NCBI GenBank assembly: GCA_029961685.1 | Contig: JARWKL010000010.1 | Location: forward strand, 12,359,931 to 12,423,930 | DNA length: 64,000 nt | Direction: 5' to 3' | Source: Aristolochia californica | Taxonomy: Eukaryota > Streptophyta > Magnoliopsida > Piperales > Aristolochiaceae | In this document: piece after piece, positions 12,963 to 25,238 of the stretch | Position numbering within the stretch: position 1 is the stretch's first letter | Layout of the letters: the number at the start of each line of letters is the position of its first letter | The notes under the pieces: generated by a model | Databases searched by the model: none | Seen by the model: the letters and a program-made list of their open reading frames with translations, nothing else | Told to the model about the DNA's origin: nothing | Translations under genes and position numbers: made by a program

Positions 12963-13394
12963 GTGGTGGATATGCATGCCAGAAACATGTTGAGGATGCA
13001 AGTGGACCTAATGATCCAAAAATTTCAAGGAGTAGAAAAAATCAAATTCTCAAGTGGTTGGATATTTACCAGGGCCAAACAACCCACTTTTGGCCTATCC
13101 ATAAAAATCACATATACTTTTTGAAACAATCTCTCTCAGCATTTGTGCGTTACCATTTTAGATGGTCAAATTTGTTTTCAGATCTGAACTTGAGTTTTCA
13201 CTCTGCCATTTTTCTCGTAAAAAAAAAGATATAAGGCATAAGAAAATGAAAATTTTTATTTCAGGCACTAAAAAAGAACTCCAGAGGTTTTGTTATTCGT
13301 GTTCTGGAAATTCCACTTGTACTACCCCTATTAATTAAGCTTGGTGGAATTTTATAGGAAAGGGACTTGTAACTGATCCTAACATGCTTTAAGT
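12963..13394 (+). repeat. Unit 29, 432 bp, A-tract region deleted
   Basis: GAAAATTTTTATTTCAGGCAC at about 13248-13267 shows the loss of about 33 bp that normally includes GAGTTCATGTATGC and the A-tract. The flanks (AAAATTTT and AAAATTATTTC) share A/T runs that could have aided slippage. The unit is otherwise of the ACAATC type with AGATCTGAAC. Confidence 0.88.
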
Positions 13395-14320
13395 GTCGTG
13401 GATATACATGCCAAAAACATGTTGACGATGCAAGTGGACCTAATGATCCAAAAATTTCGAGTAGAAAAAATAAAATTCTCAAGTGGTTGGATATTTACCC
13501 GGGCCAAACGACCCACTTTTGGCCTATCCTTAAAAATCACAGATACTTTTTGGAACAATCTTTCTCTGCATTTGTTCATTACCATTTTGGATGTTCAAAT
13601 TTGTTTTCAGAGCCAAACTTGAGTTTGCACTCTCCCATTTTTCTCGTAAACAAAAAAGATATAAGGCATAACAAAATGAAAATTTTAGAGTTCATGTATG
13701 CAAAAAAAAATTTCAAAATTATTTCACGCACTAAAAATGAACTCCATGGTTTTGTTATCCATGTTCTAGAAATTCCACAAATACAACCCCTAATAATAAG
13801 CCTGGTGGAATTTTATATGAAAGGGACTTGTAACTGATCCTAACATGCTTTAAGTGTGGTGGATATGCATGCCAGAAAGATGTTGTGGATGCAAGTGGAC
13901 CTAATGATCAAACAATTTCAAGGAGTAGAAAAAATCAAATTCTCAAGTGGTTGGATATTTACCTGGGCCAAATAACCCACTTTTTGCCTATCCTTAAAAA
14001 TCACAGATACTTGTTGGAACTATCTCCCTCAGCATTTATGCATTTCCATTTTGGATGTTAAATTTGTTTTCAAATCCAAACTTGAGTTTTCACTCTTCCA
14101 TTTTTCTCGTAAACAAAAAAGAAATAAGGCAAAACAAAATAAAAATTTTAGAGGTCATGTATGCAAAAAAAAAATTTCAAAATTATTTCAGGCACTAAAA
14201 ATGAACTCCAAGTTTTTCTTATCCATGTTTAGGAAATTCCACTAGTACAGCCCCTAATAATAAAGCTTGGTGGAATTTTATAGGCAATGGACTTGTAAGT
14301 GATCCTAACATGCTTTTAGT

Positions 14321-14486
14321 TCGGTGGATATGCATGCCAGAAACATGTTGAGGATGAGAGTGGACCTAATGATCCAAAAATTTCTTATCCTTGTTCTGAA
14401 AATTCCACTAGTACAGCCCCTAATAATAAAGCTTGGAGGAATATTATAGGAAAGGAACTTGTAACAGATCCTAACATTCTTTAAGT
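14321..14486 (+). repeat. Unit 32, 166-bp remnant (about 300 bp deleted)
   Basis: The 5' 64 bases are normal, up to CCAAAAATTTC at about 14384, where the sequence jumps to TTATCCTTGTTCTG of the 3' end. TTTC occurs at both breakpoints in neighbouring units (AATTTCAAGG and TTTTTCTTATCC), so this is a microhomology deletion. It lies between two units that both have TAATAAAGCTTGG ends and GATGAGAG starts. Confidence 0.92.
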
Positions 14487-17400
14487 GTGGTGGATATGCA
14501 TGCCAAAAACATGTTGAGGATGAGAGTGGACCTAATGATCCAAAAATTTCAAGGAGTAGAAAAATCAAATTCTCAAGTGGTTGGATATTTACCAGGGCCA
14601 AACAACCCAATTTTTGCCTATCCTTAAAAATCACAGATTCGTTTTGGAACTAACTCTCTCAGCATTTGTGCATGTCCATTTTGGATGTTCAAATTTGTTT
14701 TCAGATCCAAACTTGAGTTTTCACCCTTCCATTTTTCTCGCAAACAAAAAAGAAATAAGGCATAACAAAATGAAAATTTTAGAGTTCTTGTATGAAAAAA
14801 AAAAATTTCAAAATTATTTCAAGCACTAAAAATGAACTCCAAGTTTTTCTTATCCATGTTCAGGAAATTCCACTAGTACAGCCCCTAATAATAAAGCTTG
14901 GTGGAATTTTATAGGAAAGGGACTTGTAAGTGATCCTAACATGCTTTTAGTGCGGTGGATATGCATGCCAGAAATATGTTGAGGATGAGAGTGGACCTAA
15001 TCATCCAAAAATTTCAAGGAGTAGAAAAAATCAAATTCTCAAATGGTTGGATATTTTCCAAGGCCAAACAACCTAAGTTTTGCCTATCCTTAAAAATCAC
15101 AAATTCTTTTTGGAACTATCTCTCTCAGTATTTGTGCATTTTCATTTTGGATGTTCAAATTTGTTTTCAGATCCAAACTTGAGTTTTCACTCTTCCAATT
15201 TTCTCGTAAACAAAAAAGATATAATGCATAACAAAAGGAAAATTTTAGAGTTCATGTATGCAAAAAAATATTTCAAAATTATTTCAGGGACTAGAAATGA
15301 ACTGCATGGTTTTTTTATCCATGTTCAGGAAATTCCACTAGTACAGCCCCTAATAATAAGCCTGGTGCAATTTTATAGGAAAGGGACTTGTAACTGATCC
15401 TAACATGCTTTAAGTGTGGTGGATATGCATGCCAGAAACATGTTGAGGATGCAAGTGGACTTAATGATCCAAAAAATTTCAAGGAGTAGAAAAAATCAAA
15501 TTCTCAAGTGGTTGGATATTAGTAGGGCCAAAAAACCCAATTTTTTCCTATCCTTAAAAATCACAGATACTTTTTGGAACTATCTCTCTCAGCATTTGTG
15601 CATTTCCATTTTGGATGTTCAAATTTTTTTAAGATCCAAACATGAGTTTTCACTCTTCCATTTTTCTCATAAGCAAAAAAGATATAATGCATAACAAAAT
15701 GAAAATTTTTGAGTTCTTGTATGCAAAAAAAAATTTCAAAATTATTTCGGGCACTAAAAATGAACTCCAAGGATTTGTTATCCATGTTCTAGAAATTTCA
15801 CTAGTACAACCCCTAATAAAAACCCTGGTGGAATTTTATAGGAAAGGGACTTGTAACTGATCCCAACATGCTTTAAGAGTGGTGGATATGCATGCCAGAA
15901 ACATGTTGAGGAAGCAAGTGGACCTAATGATCCAAAAATTTCAAGGAGTAGAAAAAATGAAATTCTCAAGTGGTTTGACATTTACCAGGGCCAAACAACC
16001 TAGTTTTTGCCTCTCCTTAAAAATCACAGATACTTTTTGGAACTATCTCTCTCAGCATTTGTGCATTTCCATTTTGGATGTTAAATTTTTTTTCAGATCC
16101 AAACTTGAGTTTTCACTTTTCCATTTTTCTCGCAAACAAAAAAGAAATAAGGCATAACAAATTGAAAACTTTAGAGTTCATGTATGCAAAAAAAAATTTC
16201 AAAATTATTTCAGGCATCAAAAATGAACTCCAAGGCTTTCTTATCCATGTTCTGGAAATTCCACTAGTACAACCCCTAGTAATAAAGCTTGGTGGAATTT
16301 TAATGGAAAGGGACTTGTAACTGATCCTAACATGCTTTATGTGCGGTGGATACGCATGCCAGAAACATGTTGAGGACGAAAGTGGACCTAATAATGATCT
16401 AAAAATTTCAAGGAGTAGAAAAAATCAAATTCTCAAGTGGTTGGATATTTACCAGGGCCAAACAATCCACTTTTTTCCTATCCTTAGAAATCACAGATAC
16501 TTTTTGGAACTATCTCTCTCAGCATTTGTGCATTTCCATTTTGGGTGTTCAAATTTGTTTTCAGATCCAAACATGAGTTTTCACTCTTCCATTTTTCTCA
16601 TAAACAAAAAAGATATAAAGCATAACAAAATGAAAATTTTAGAGTTCATGTATGCAAAAAAAATATTTCAAAATTATTTCAGGCACTAAAAATGAACTCC
16701 AAGGTTTTTTTATCCATGTTCTGGAAATTCCACTAGTAAAGCCTCCTAATAATAAGCCTGGTGGAATTTTAAAGGAAAGGGAATTGTAACTGATCCAAAC
16801 ATGCTTTAAGTCTGGTGGATATGCACGCCAGAAACATGTTGAGGAAGCAAGTGGACCTAATGATCCAAAAATTTCAAGGAGTAGAAAAAATCAAATTCTC
16901 AAGTGCTTGGATACTTACCAAGGCCAAACAACCCACTTTTTGCCTATTCTTAAAAATCACAGATACTTCTTGGAACCATCTCTCTCAGCATTTTGGCTTT
17001 TCCATTTTGGATGGTCAAATTTTTTTTAAGATCCAAACTTGAGTTTTCACTCTTCCATTTTTCTCGTAAACAAAAAGGATATAATACTTAACAAAATGAA
17101 AATTTCAGAGTTCTTGTATGCAAAAAAAATTTCAAAATTATTTCGGGCACTAAAAATGAACTCCAAGGTTTTGCTATCCATGTTCTCAAAATTTCACAAG
17201 TACAACCCCTAATAATAAGCCTGGTGGAATTTTATAGGTAAGGGACTTATAACTGATCCTAACATCCTTTAAGTGTGGTGGATATGCATGCCAGAAAGAT
17301 GTTGAGGATGCAAGTGGACCTAATGATCCAAAAATTTAAAGGAGCAAAAAAATCAAATTCTCAAGTGTTTGGATACTTACGAGGGCCAAACAACCCACTT

Positions 17401-17939
17401 TTTGCCTATCCTTAAAAATCACAGATACTTTTTGGAACTCTCTCTCTCAGAATTTGTGCATTTCCATTTTGGATGTTCAAATTTGTTTTCAGATCCAAAC
17501 TTGACTTTTCACTCCCCCATTTTTCTCGTAAACAAAAACAAAATAAAGCATAACAAAATGAAAATTTTAGAGTTCATGTATACAAAAAAAATAATTCAAA
17601 ATTATTTCAGACACTAAAAATGAACTCCAAGGTTTTGTTATCCATGTTGTGGAAATTCCACTAATACAGCCGCTAAAAATAAGCTTGGTGGGATTTTATA
17701 GGAAAGGGACCATTAACTGATCCTAACATGCTTTAACTGTAGCGGATATGCATGCCAGAAACATGTTGAGGATGCAAGTGGATCTAATGATCCAAAAATT
17801 TCAAGGATTAGAAAAAATCAAATTCTCAAGTGGTTGGATATTTACCAAGTCCAAACATCCCACTTTTTGCCTATCATTAAAAATCACATATACTTTTTGG
17901 AACTATCTCTCTCAGCATTTGTGCACTTCCATTTTGGAT

Positions 17940-18915
17940 GTTCAAATTTGTTTTCAGATCCAAACTTGAGTTTTAACTCTTCCATTTTTCTCGAAAACAA
18001 AAATGATATAATGCATAACAAAATGAAAATTTTAGAGGTCATGTAAGCAAAAAAAAAAAAATTATTTCAGGCACTAAAAATGAACTCCAAGGTTTTGTTT
18101 TCCTTGTTCTGGAAATTCCACTAGTACAACCCCTAATAATAAGCCTGGTGGAATTTTATAGGAAAAGGACTTGTAACTGCTCCTAACATACTTTAAGTGT
18201 GGTGGATATCCATGCCACAAACATGTTGAGGATGCAAGTGGTCTTAATGATCCAAAAATATGAAGGAGTAGAAAAAATCAAATTCTCAAGTGGGTCGATA
18301 TTTATCAGGGTCAAACAACCCTCTTTTTACCAATCCTTAAAAATCACAGATGCTTTTTGAAACTATCTCTCTCAGCATTTGTGCATTTCCATTTTGGATG
18401 TTCAAATTTGTTTTCAGATCCAAACATGAGTTTTCACTCTCCCATTTTTCTCGTAAAAAAAAAGATATGAGGCATAACAAAATGAAAATTTTAGAGTTCA
18501 TGTATGAAAAAAAAATTTAAAATTATTTCAGGCACTAAAAATGAACTCCATAGTTTTGTTACCCATGTTCTGGAAATTCCACTAGTACAACCCCTAAGAA
18601 TAAGCCTGGTGGAATTTTATGGGAAAGGGACTTGCAACTAATCCTAACATGCTTTAAGTGTGCTGCATAAGCATGCCAGAAACATGTTGAGGATGCAAGT
18701 GGACAAAATGATCCAAAAATTTTGAGTTGAAAAAATTAAATTCTCAAGTGGTTGGATACTTACCAGGGCCGAACAACCCACTTTTTGCCTATCCTGACAT
18801 ATCACATATACTTTTTGAAACAATCTCTCTCAGCATTTGTGCATTACCATTTTGGATATTCAAATTTGTTTTCAGATCTGAACTTGAGTTTTCACTCTGT
18901 CATTTTTCTCGTAAA
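17940..18915 (+). repeat. Units 40(3')-42, copy of the 1.3-2.2 kb segment
   Basis: It carries the same ordered set of rare variants as 1260-2230. Units at 18199 and 18660 are both offset by exactly 16,677 bp from those at 1522 and 1983. In this copy the next unit (19123) is the C-less subtype, followed by a GATAAGAG unit at 19587. The order is therefore a four-unit version of the five-unit cycle at the left edge. Confidence 0.75.
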
Positions 18916-21770
18916 CAAAAAAGATATAAGGCATAACAAAATGAAAATTTTAGAGCTCGTGTATGCAAAAAAAAAAAATTCAAAATTATTTCAGGCACTA
19001 AAAATGAACTCCAAGGTTTTGTTATCCATGTTCAGGAAATTCCACTAGTACAGCCCCTAATAATAAGACTGGTTGAATTTTAAAGGAAAGGGACTTGTAA
19101 CTGATCCTAACATGCTTTCAGTGTGGTGGATATGCATGCCAGAAACACGTTGAGGATGCAAGTGGACCTAGTAATCCAAAAATTTCAAGAAGTAGAAAAA
19201 ATCAAATTCTCAAGTGGTTGGATATTTACCAAGGCAAACAACCCAGTTTTTGCCTATCCTTAAAAATCACAGATAATTTTTGGAACTATCTCTCTCAGCA
19301 TTAGTGCATTTCCATTTTGGACGTTAAATTTGTTTTCTGATCTAAACTTGAGTTTTCACTCTTCCATTTTTCTCGCAAACAAAAAAGAAATAAGGCATAA
19401 CAAAATGAAAATTTTAGAGTTCATGTATGAAAAAATAAAATTTCAAAATTATTTCAGGCACTAAAAATGAACTCCATGGTTTTCTTATCCATGTTCTGGA
19501 AATTCCACAAGTACAGCCCCTAATAATAAAGCTTGGTGGAATTTTATAGGAAAGGGACTTGTAACTGATCCTAACATGCTTTAAGTGTGGTGGATATGCA
19601 TGCCAGTAACATGTTGAGGATAAGAGTGGACCTAATGATCCAAAAATTTCAAGGAGTAGAAAAAATCAAATTCTCAAGTGGTTGGATATTTACCAGGGCG
19701 AAACAACCCACTTTTTGTCTATCCTGAAAAACACATATACATTTTGGAACAATCTCTCTCAGCATTTGTGCATTTCCATCTTGGATGTTCAAATTTTTTT
19801 TAAGATCCAAACTTGAGTTTTCTCTCTTCCATTTTTCTCGTAAACAAAAAAGATATAATGCATAACAAAATGAAAATTTTAGAGTTCTTGTATGCAAAAA
19901 AAAATTTCAAAATTATTTCTGGCACTAAAAATGAACTCCAAGGTTCTATTATCCATGTTCAGGAAATTTCACTAGTACAACCCTTAATAATAAGCCTGGT
20001 GGAATTTTATAGGAAAGGGACATGTAACTGATCCTAACATGCTTTAAGTGTGGTGGATATGCATTTCAGAAACATGTTGAGGATGCTAGTGGACCTAATG
20101 ATCCAAAAATTTCAAGGAGCAAAAAAAATCAAATTGTCAAGTGGTTGGATATTTACCAGGGCCAAATAACCCAATTTTTGCCAATCCTTAAAAATCACAA
20201 ATACTTTTTGGAACTATCTCTTTCAGCATTTGTGCATTTCCATTTTGGATGTTCAAATTCGTTTTCAGATCCAAACTTAAGTTTTCACTCTCCCATTTTT
20301 CTCGTAAACAAAAAAGAAATAAGGCATAACAAAATGAAAACTTTAGAGTTCATGTATGCAAAAAAAAAATGTTCAAAATTATTTCAGACACTGAAAATGA
20401 ACTCCAAGGTTTTGTTATCCATGTTCTAGAAATTCCACTAGTACAACCCCTAATAATAAGCCTGGTGGAATTTTATAGGAAAGGGACTTGTAACTGATCC
20501 TAACATGCTTTAAGTGTGGTGCATATGCATGCTAGAACGATGTTGAGGATGCAAGTGGACATAATGATCCAAAAATTTCAAAGAGTAGAAAAAATCAAAT
20601 TCTCAAGTGGTTGGATAATTACCTGGGCCAAACAACCCACTTTTGACCTATCCTTAAAAATCAGATATACTTTTTGTAACAATCTCTCTCAGCATTTGTG
20701 CAGTACCATTTTCGATGTTCAAATTTGTTTTCAGATCCAAACGTGACCTTTCACTCTTCCATTTTTCTCGTAAACAAAAAATAAATAAGGCATAACAAAA
20801 TGAAAATTTTAGAGTTCATGTTTGCAAAAAAAAATTTCAAAATTATTTCAGGCACTAAAAGTGAACTCCAAGGGTTTCTTACCCATTGTTTGGAAATTCC
20901 ACTAGTACAGCCCCTAACAATAAGCCTGGTGGAATTTTTTAGGAAAGGGACTTATGACTGATCCTAACATGCTTTAAGTGCAGTGGATATGCATGCCAGA
21001 AACATGTGGAGGATGTAAGTGGACATAATGATTCAAAAATTTCAAGGAGTAGAAAAAATCAAATTCTCAAGTGGTTCGAAATTTACCAGGGCCAAACAAC
21101 CCACTTTTGGCCTATCCTTAAAAATCAAAGATACTTTTGGAACTCTCTCTCTCTCAGCATTTGTACATTTCCATTTTGGATGTTCAAATTTGTTTTCAGA
21201 TCCAAACTTGAGTTTTCACTATCCCATTTTTCTTGTAAATAAAAAAGAAATAAGGCATAACAAAATGAAAATTTTAGAGTTCATGTATGCTAAAAAAAAA
21301 AATTTCAAAATTATTTCAGGCACTAGAAATGAACTCCAATGTTTTGTTATCCATGTTCTGGAAATTCCACTAGTACATACCCTAATAATAAGCATGGTGG
21401 AATTTTATAGGAAAGGGACTTGTGATTGATCCTAACATGCTTCAAGTGTGGTGGATATGCATGCAAGAAACATGTTGGGGATGCAAGTGGACATAATGAT
21501 CCAAAAATTTCAAGGAGTAGAAAAAATCAAACTCTCAAGTGGTTGGATATTTCCCAGGGCCAAACAATCTACTTTTTGCCTATCCTTAAAAATCACAGAT
21601 ACTTTTTGGAACAATTTCTCTCAGCATTTGTGCATTACCATTTTGGATGTTCAAATTTGTTTTCAGAGCCAAACTTGAGTTTTCACTCTCCCATTTTTCT
21701 CGTAAACATAAAAGATATAAGGCATAACAAAATGAAAATTATAGAGTTCGGGTATGAAAAAAAAAATTTC

Positions 21771-22086
21771 AAAATTTTTTTCACGAACTAAAAATGAACT
21801 CCAAGGTTTTGTTATCCATGTTCTGGAAATTCCAAGTGTACAGCCCCTAATAATAAGCCTGGTGGAATTTTATATGAAAGGGACTTGTAACTGATCCTAA
21901 CTGTATTTAAGTATAGTGCATATGCATGAAAATTTTTTTCACGAACTAAAAATGAACTCCAAGGTTTTGTTATCCATGTTCTGGATATTCCAAGTGTACA
22001 GCCCCTAATAATAAGCCTGGTGGAATTTTATATGAAAGGGACTTGTAACTGATCCTAACTGTATTTAAGTATAGTGCATATGCAAG
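21771..22086 (+). repeat. 158-bp tandem duplication of a monomer junction
   Basis: TTCACGAACTAAAAATG, CCAAGTGTACAGCCCC, TATATGAAAGGG and ACTGTATTTAAGTATAGTGC occur twice, exactly 158 bp apart (TCACGAACTA at 21781 and 21939). The two copies differ at about two bases (for example GGAAATTCC versus GGATATTCC), so this is a recent event. It creates the 158-bp unit 49. The junction GCATG/AAAATTTTTTT at about 21928 lies where ATGAAAA occurs in both partners. Confidence 0.93.
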
Positions 22087-22439
22087 CCAGAAACAAGTTG
22101 AGGATGCAAGTGGACATAATGATCATAAAATTTCAAGGACTAGAAAAAATCAAATTCTGAAGTGGTTGGATATTTAACAGGGGCCAAACAACCCACTTTT
22201 TGCCTATCCTTAAAAATTACAGATACTTTTTGGAACTATCTCTCTCAACATTTGTGCATTTCCATTTTGGATGTTCAAATTTGTTTTCAGACCCAAACTT
22301 GAGTTTTCACTCTTCGATATTTCTCGTAAACAAAAAAGATATAAGGCATATCAAAATGAAAATTTTAGAGTTCATGTATGCATAAAAAAAATTTCAAAAT
22401 TATTTCAGGCACTAAAAATGAACTCCAAGGTTTTGTCAT

Positions 22440-23230
22440 CCATGCTATGGAAATTCCACTAGTACAGCCTCTAATTATTCTTGGTTGAATTTTATAGGAA
22501 AGGGACTTGTAACTGATCCTAACATGCTTTAAGTGTGGTGGATATGCTTGCCAGAAACATGTTGAGGATGCAAGTTGATCTAATGATCCAAAAATTTGAA
22601 GGAGTAGAAAAAAATCAAATTCACAAGTGGGTGGATATTTACCAGGGCCAAACAACCCACTTTTTGCCTATCCTTAAAAATCACATATACTTTTTTGAAC
22701 TATCTCTCTCAGCATTTGTGCATTTCCATTTTGGATGTTCAAATTTGTTTTTAGACGCAAACTTCAGTTTACACTCTCCATTTTTCTTGTAAACAAAAAA
22801 TATATAAGGCATAACAAAATGAAAATTTTAGAGTTCATGTATGCAAAAAAAAAATCTCAAAATAATTTCAGGCTCTAAAAATGAGCTCCAAGGTTTTATT
22901 ATTCATGTTCTGGAAATTCCACTAGTACAGCCCCTAATAATAAGCTTGGTGGAATTTTATAGGAAAGGGACTTGTAACTGATCCTAACATGCTTCAAGTG
23001 TGGTGGATATGAATGCCAAAAACATGTTGAGGATGCAAGTGGACCTAATGATCCAAAAATTTCAAGGAGTAGAAAAAATCAAATTCTCAAGTGGTTGGAT
23101 ATTTACCAGGGCCAAACAACCCACTTTTTGCCTATCCTTAAAACTCATAGATACTTTTTGGAACTATCTCCCTCAGCATTTGTGCATTTCCATTTTGAAT
23201 GTTCAAATTTGTTTTCAGATCCAAACTTGA
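22440..23230 (+). repeat. Units 50(3')-52, copy 1 of a segment repeated at 26.0-26.8 kb
   Basis: Shared with 26000-26790 in order: a TATGGAAATTCC unit end; a unit with an extra A (GTAGAAAAAAATCAAATTC) and AAGTTGA; an end with TTCATGTTCTGG and AAGCTTGG; then a unit starting GTGGATATGAATGCC with TTAAAACTCA. The offset is 3,559 bp. The units at 4725 and 5182 share parts of the same set. Confidence 0.8.
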
Positions 23231-24240
23231 GTTTTCACTCTCCCTTTTTTCACGTAAACAAAAAAGAAAAAAGGCATAACAAAATGAAAATTTTAGAGTT
23301 CATGTATGCAAAAAAAAAAGTTCAAAGTTATTCACACACTAAAAATGAACTCCAAGGGTTTTTTATCCATGTTCTGGAAATTCCACTAGTACAACCCCTA
23401 GTAATAAGCCAGATGGAATTTTATAGGAAAGGGACTTGTAACTGATCGTAACATGCTTTAAGTGTGGTGGATATGCATGCCAGAAACATGTTGAGGATGC
23501 AAGACGACATAGTAACCCAAAAATTTCATGGAGTAGAAGAAATCAAATTCTCAAGTGGTTGGAAATTTTCCAGGGCCAAACAACCAACTTTTGGCCTATC
23601 CTTAAAAATCACATATTCTTTTTGGATCTTCAAATTTGTTTTCAGATCCGAACTTGAGTTTTCACTCTCCCATTTTTCTCCTAAACAAAAAAGATATGTG
23701 GCATAACAAAACGAAAATTTTAGAGTTCATGTATGCAAAAAAAAGTTTCAAAATTATTTCAGGCACTAAAAATGCACTCCAAAGTTTCGTTATCCATGTT
23801 CCTGAAATTCCACTAGTACAGCCCCTAATAAAAAGCCTGGTGGAATTTTATAGGAAAGGGACTTGTAACTGATCCTAACATGCTTTATGTGTAGTGGATA
23901 TGCATGCTAGAAACTTGTTGAGGATGCAAGTGGACCTAATGATCCAAAAATCTTGAGTAGAAAAAATTAAATTCTCAAATGGATGGAAATTTACAAGAGC
24001 CAAACAATCCACTTTTTGCCTATCCTTAAAAATCACATATACTTTTTGGAACAATCTCTCTTAGCATTTGTGTATTACCATTTTGGATGTTTAAATTTTT
24101 TTTCGGATCTGAACTTGAGTTTTCTCTCTCCCATTTTTCTCGTAAACAAAAAAGATATAAGGCATAACAATATGAAAATTTTAGAGTTCATGTATGCAAA
24201 AAAAAAATTTCAAAATTATTTCAGGCACTAAAAATGAACT
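23225..24240 (+). repeat. Units 52(3')-54, copy 2 of the 3.6-4.6 kb segment
   Basis: It has the same variant order and the same shortened middle unit as 3600-4610. The middle unit here reads TTCTTTTTGGATCTTCAAAT across the deletion. Both copies hold the CTGAAC form found elsewhere in ACAATC-type units. Confidence 0.85.
23464..23890 (+). repeat. Unit 53, 427 bp, same deletion as unit 9
   Basis: It lacks the same roughly 37 bp between the two TTTTGGA repeats as the unit at 3838 and is embedded in the same neighbours. It is an unusually clear marker of a 44-unit-distance duplication. Confidence 0.9.
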
Positions 24241-24352
24241 CCAAGGTTTTGTTATCCATGTTCGGGAAATTTCACTAGTACAACCCCTAATAATAAGCCT
24301 AGTGGAATTTTATAGGAAAGGGACTTGTAACTAATCCTAACATGCTTTAAGT

Positions 24353-24777
24353 GTGGTGGATATGCATGCCAGAAACATGTTGAGGATGCAAGTGGACCAA
24401 ATGATCCAAAAATTTCAAGAAGTAGAAAAAATCAAATTCTCAAGTGGTTGGATATTTACCAGGGCCAAACAACCCACTTTTTGCCAATCCTTAAAAATCA
24501 CAGATACTTTTTGGAACTATCTCTCATGGCATTTGTGAATTTTGTGTTTTCACGCTCCCCTTTTTCTTTTAACAAACAAGAAATGAGGCATAACAAAATG
24601 AAAATTTTAGAGTTCATGTATGCAAAAAAAAAATTTCAAAATTATTTCAGGCAGTAAAAATGAACTCCAAGGTTTTGTTATCCATGTTCTGGAAATTCCA
24701 CTAGTACATCCCATATAATAAGCCTGCTGGAATTTTATAGGAAAGGGACTTGTAACTGATCCTAATATGCTTGAAGT
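24353..24777 (+). repeat. Unit 55, 425 bp, ~38-bp internal deletion
   Basis: CATTTGTGAATTTTGTGTTTTC near 24531-24551 replaces the normal run through CATTTCCATTTTGG and GATCCAAAC. TTGTG sits at both edges, suggesting a repeat-mediated loss with a few leftover bases. Confidence 0.85.
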
Positions 24778-25238
24778 GTGGAGGATATGCATGCCAGAAA
24801 CATGTTGAGGATGCAAGTGGACTTATCCAAAAATTTCAAGGAGAAGAAAAAATCAAATTCTCAAGTGGTTGAATATTTACCAGGGCCAAACAACCCACTT
24901 TTTGCCTGTCCTTAAAAATCAAAGATACTTTTTGGTACAATCTCTCTCAGCATTTGTGCATTACTATTTTGGATGTTCAAATTTGTTTTCAGATCCAAAC
25001 TTGAGTTTTCACTCTCCCATTTTTCTCGTAAACAAAAAAGATATTAGGCATAACAAAACGAAAATTTTAGAGTTCATGTATGCAAAAAAAAATTTTCAAA
25101 ATTATTAGAGGCACTAAAATTGAACTCCAAGGTTTTGTTATCCATGTTCTGGAAATTCCACTAGTACAGCCCTTAATAATAAGCCTGGTGGACTTTTATA
25201 CGAAAGGGACTTGTAACTGATCCTAGCATGCTTTAAGT

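Larger units (their letters stand above)
5649..13394 (+). repeat. Array block B, units 13-29
   Basis: Unit starts: 5649, 6112, 6574, 7039, 7501, 7967, 8436, 8902, 9366, 9835, 10299, 10762, 11213, 11600, 12036, 12498, 12963. Units 14, 16 and 20 belong to the subtype that lacks one C (GATGTTAAATTT). Units 17 and 21 share GGATTAGAAAAAATC and a CAGACCCAAAC segment and each follows at the same place after such a unit, so 7039-8435 and 8902-10298 look like related three-unit groups. Units 24, 25, 26 and 29 carry deletions and are annotated separately. There is no gene in the block. Confidence 0.95.
13395..21912 (+). repeat. Array block C, units 30-48
   Basis: Unit starts: 13395, 13856, 14321, 14487, 14952, 15416, 15879, 16343, 16812, 17275, 17739, 18199, 18660, 19123, 19587, 20050, 20516, 20980, 21448. 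Units 31, 36 and 43 lack the C in GATGTTCAAATTT, and each is followed by a unit with GATGAGAG or a close variant. Unit 32 is a 166-bp remnant. Units 40-42 repeat the order of units 3-5 about 16.7 kb away. No unit right of unit 43 shows the C-deletion subtype. Confidence 0.95.
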
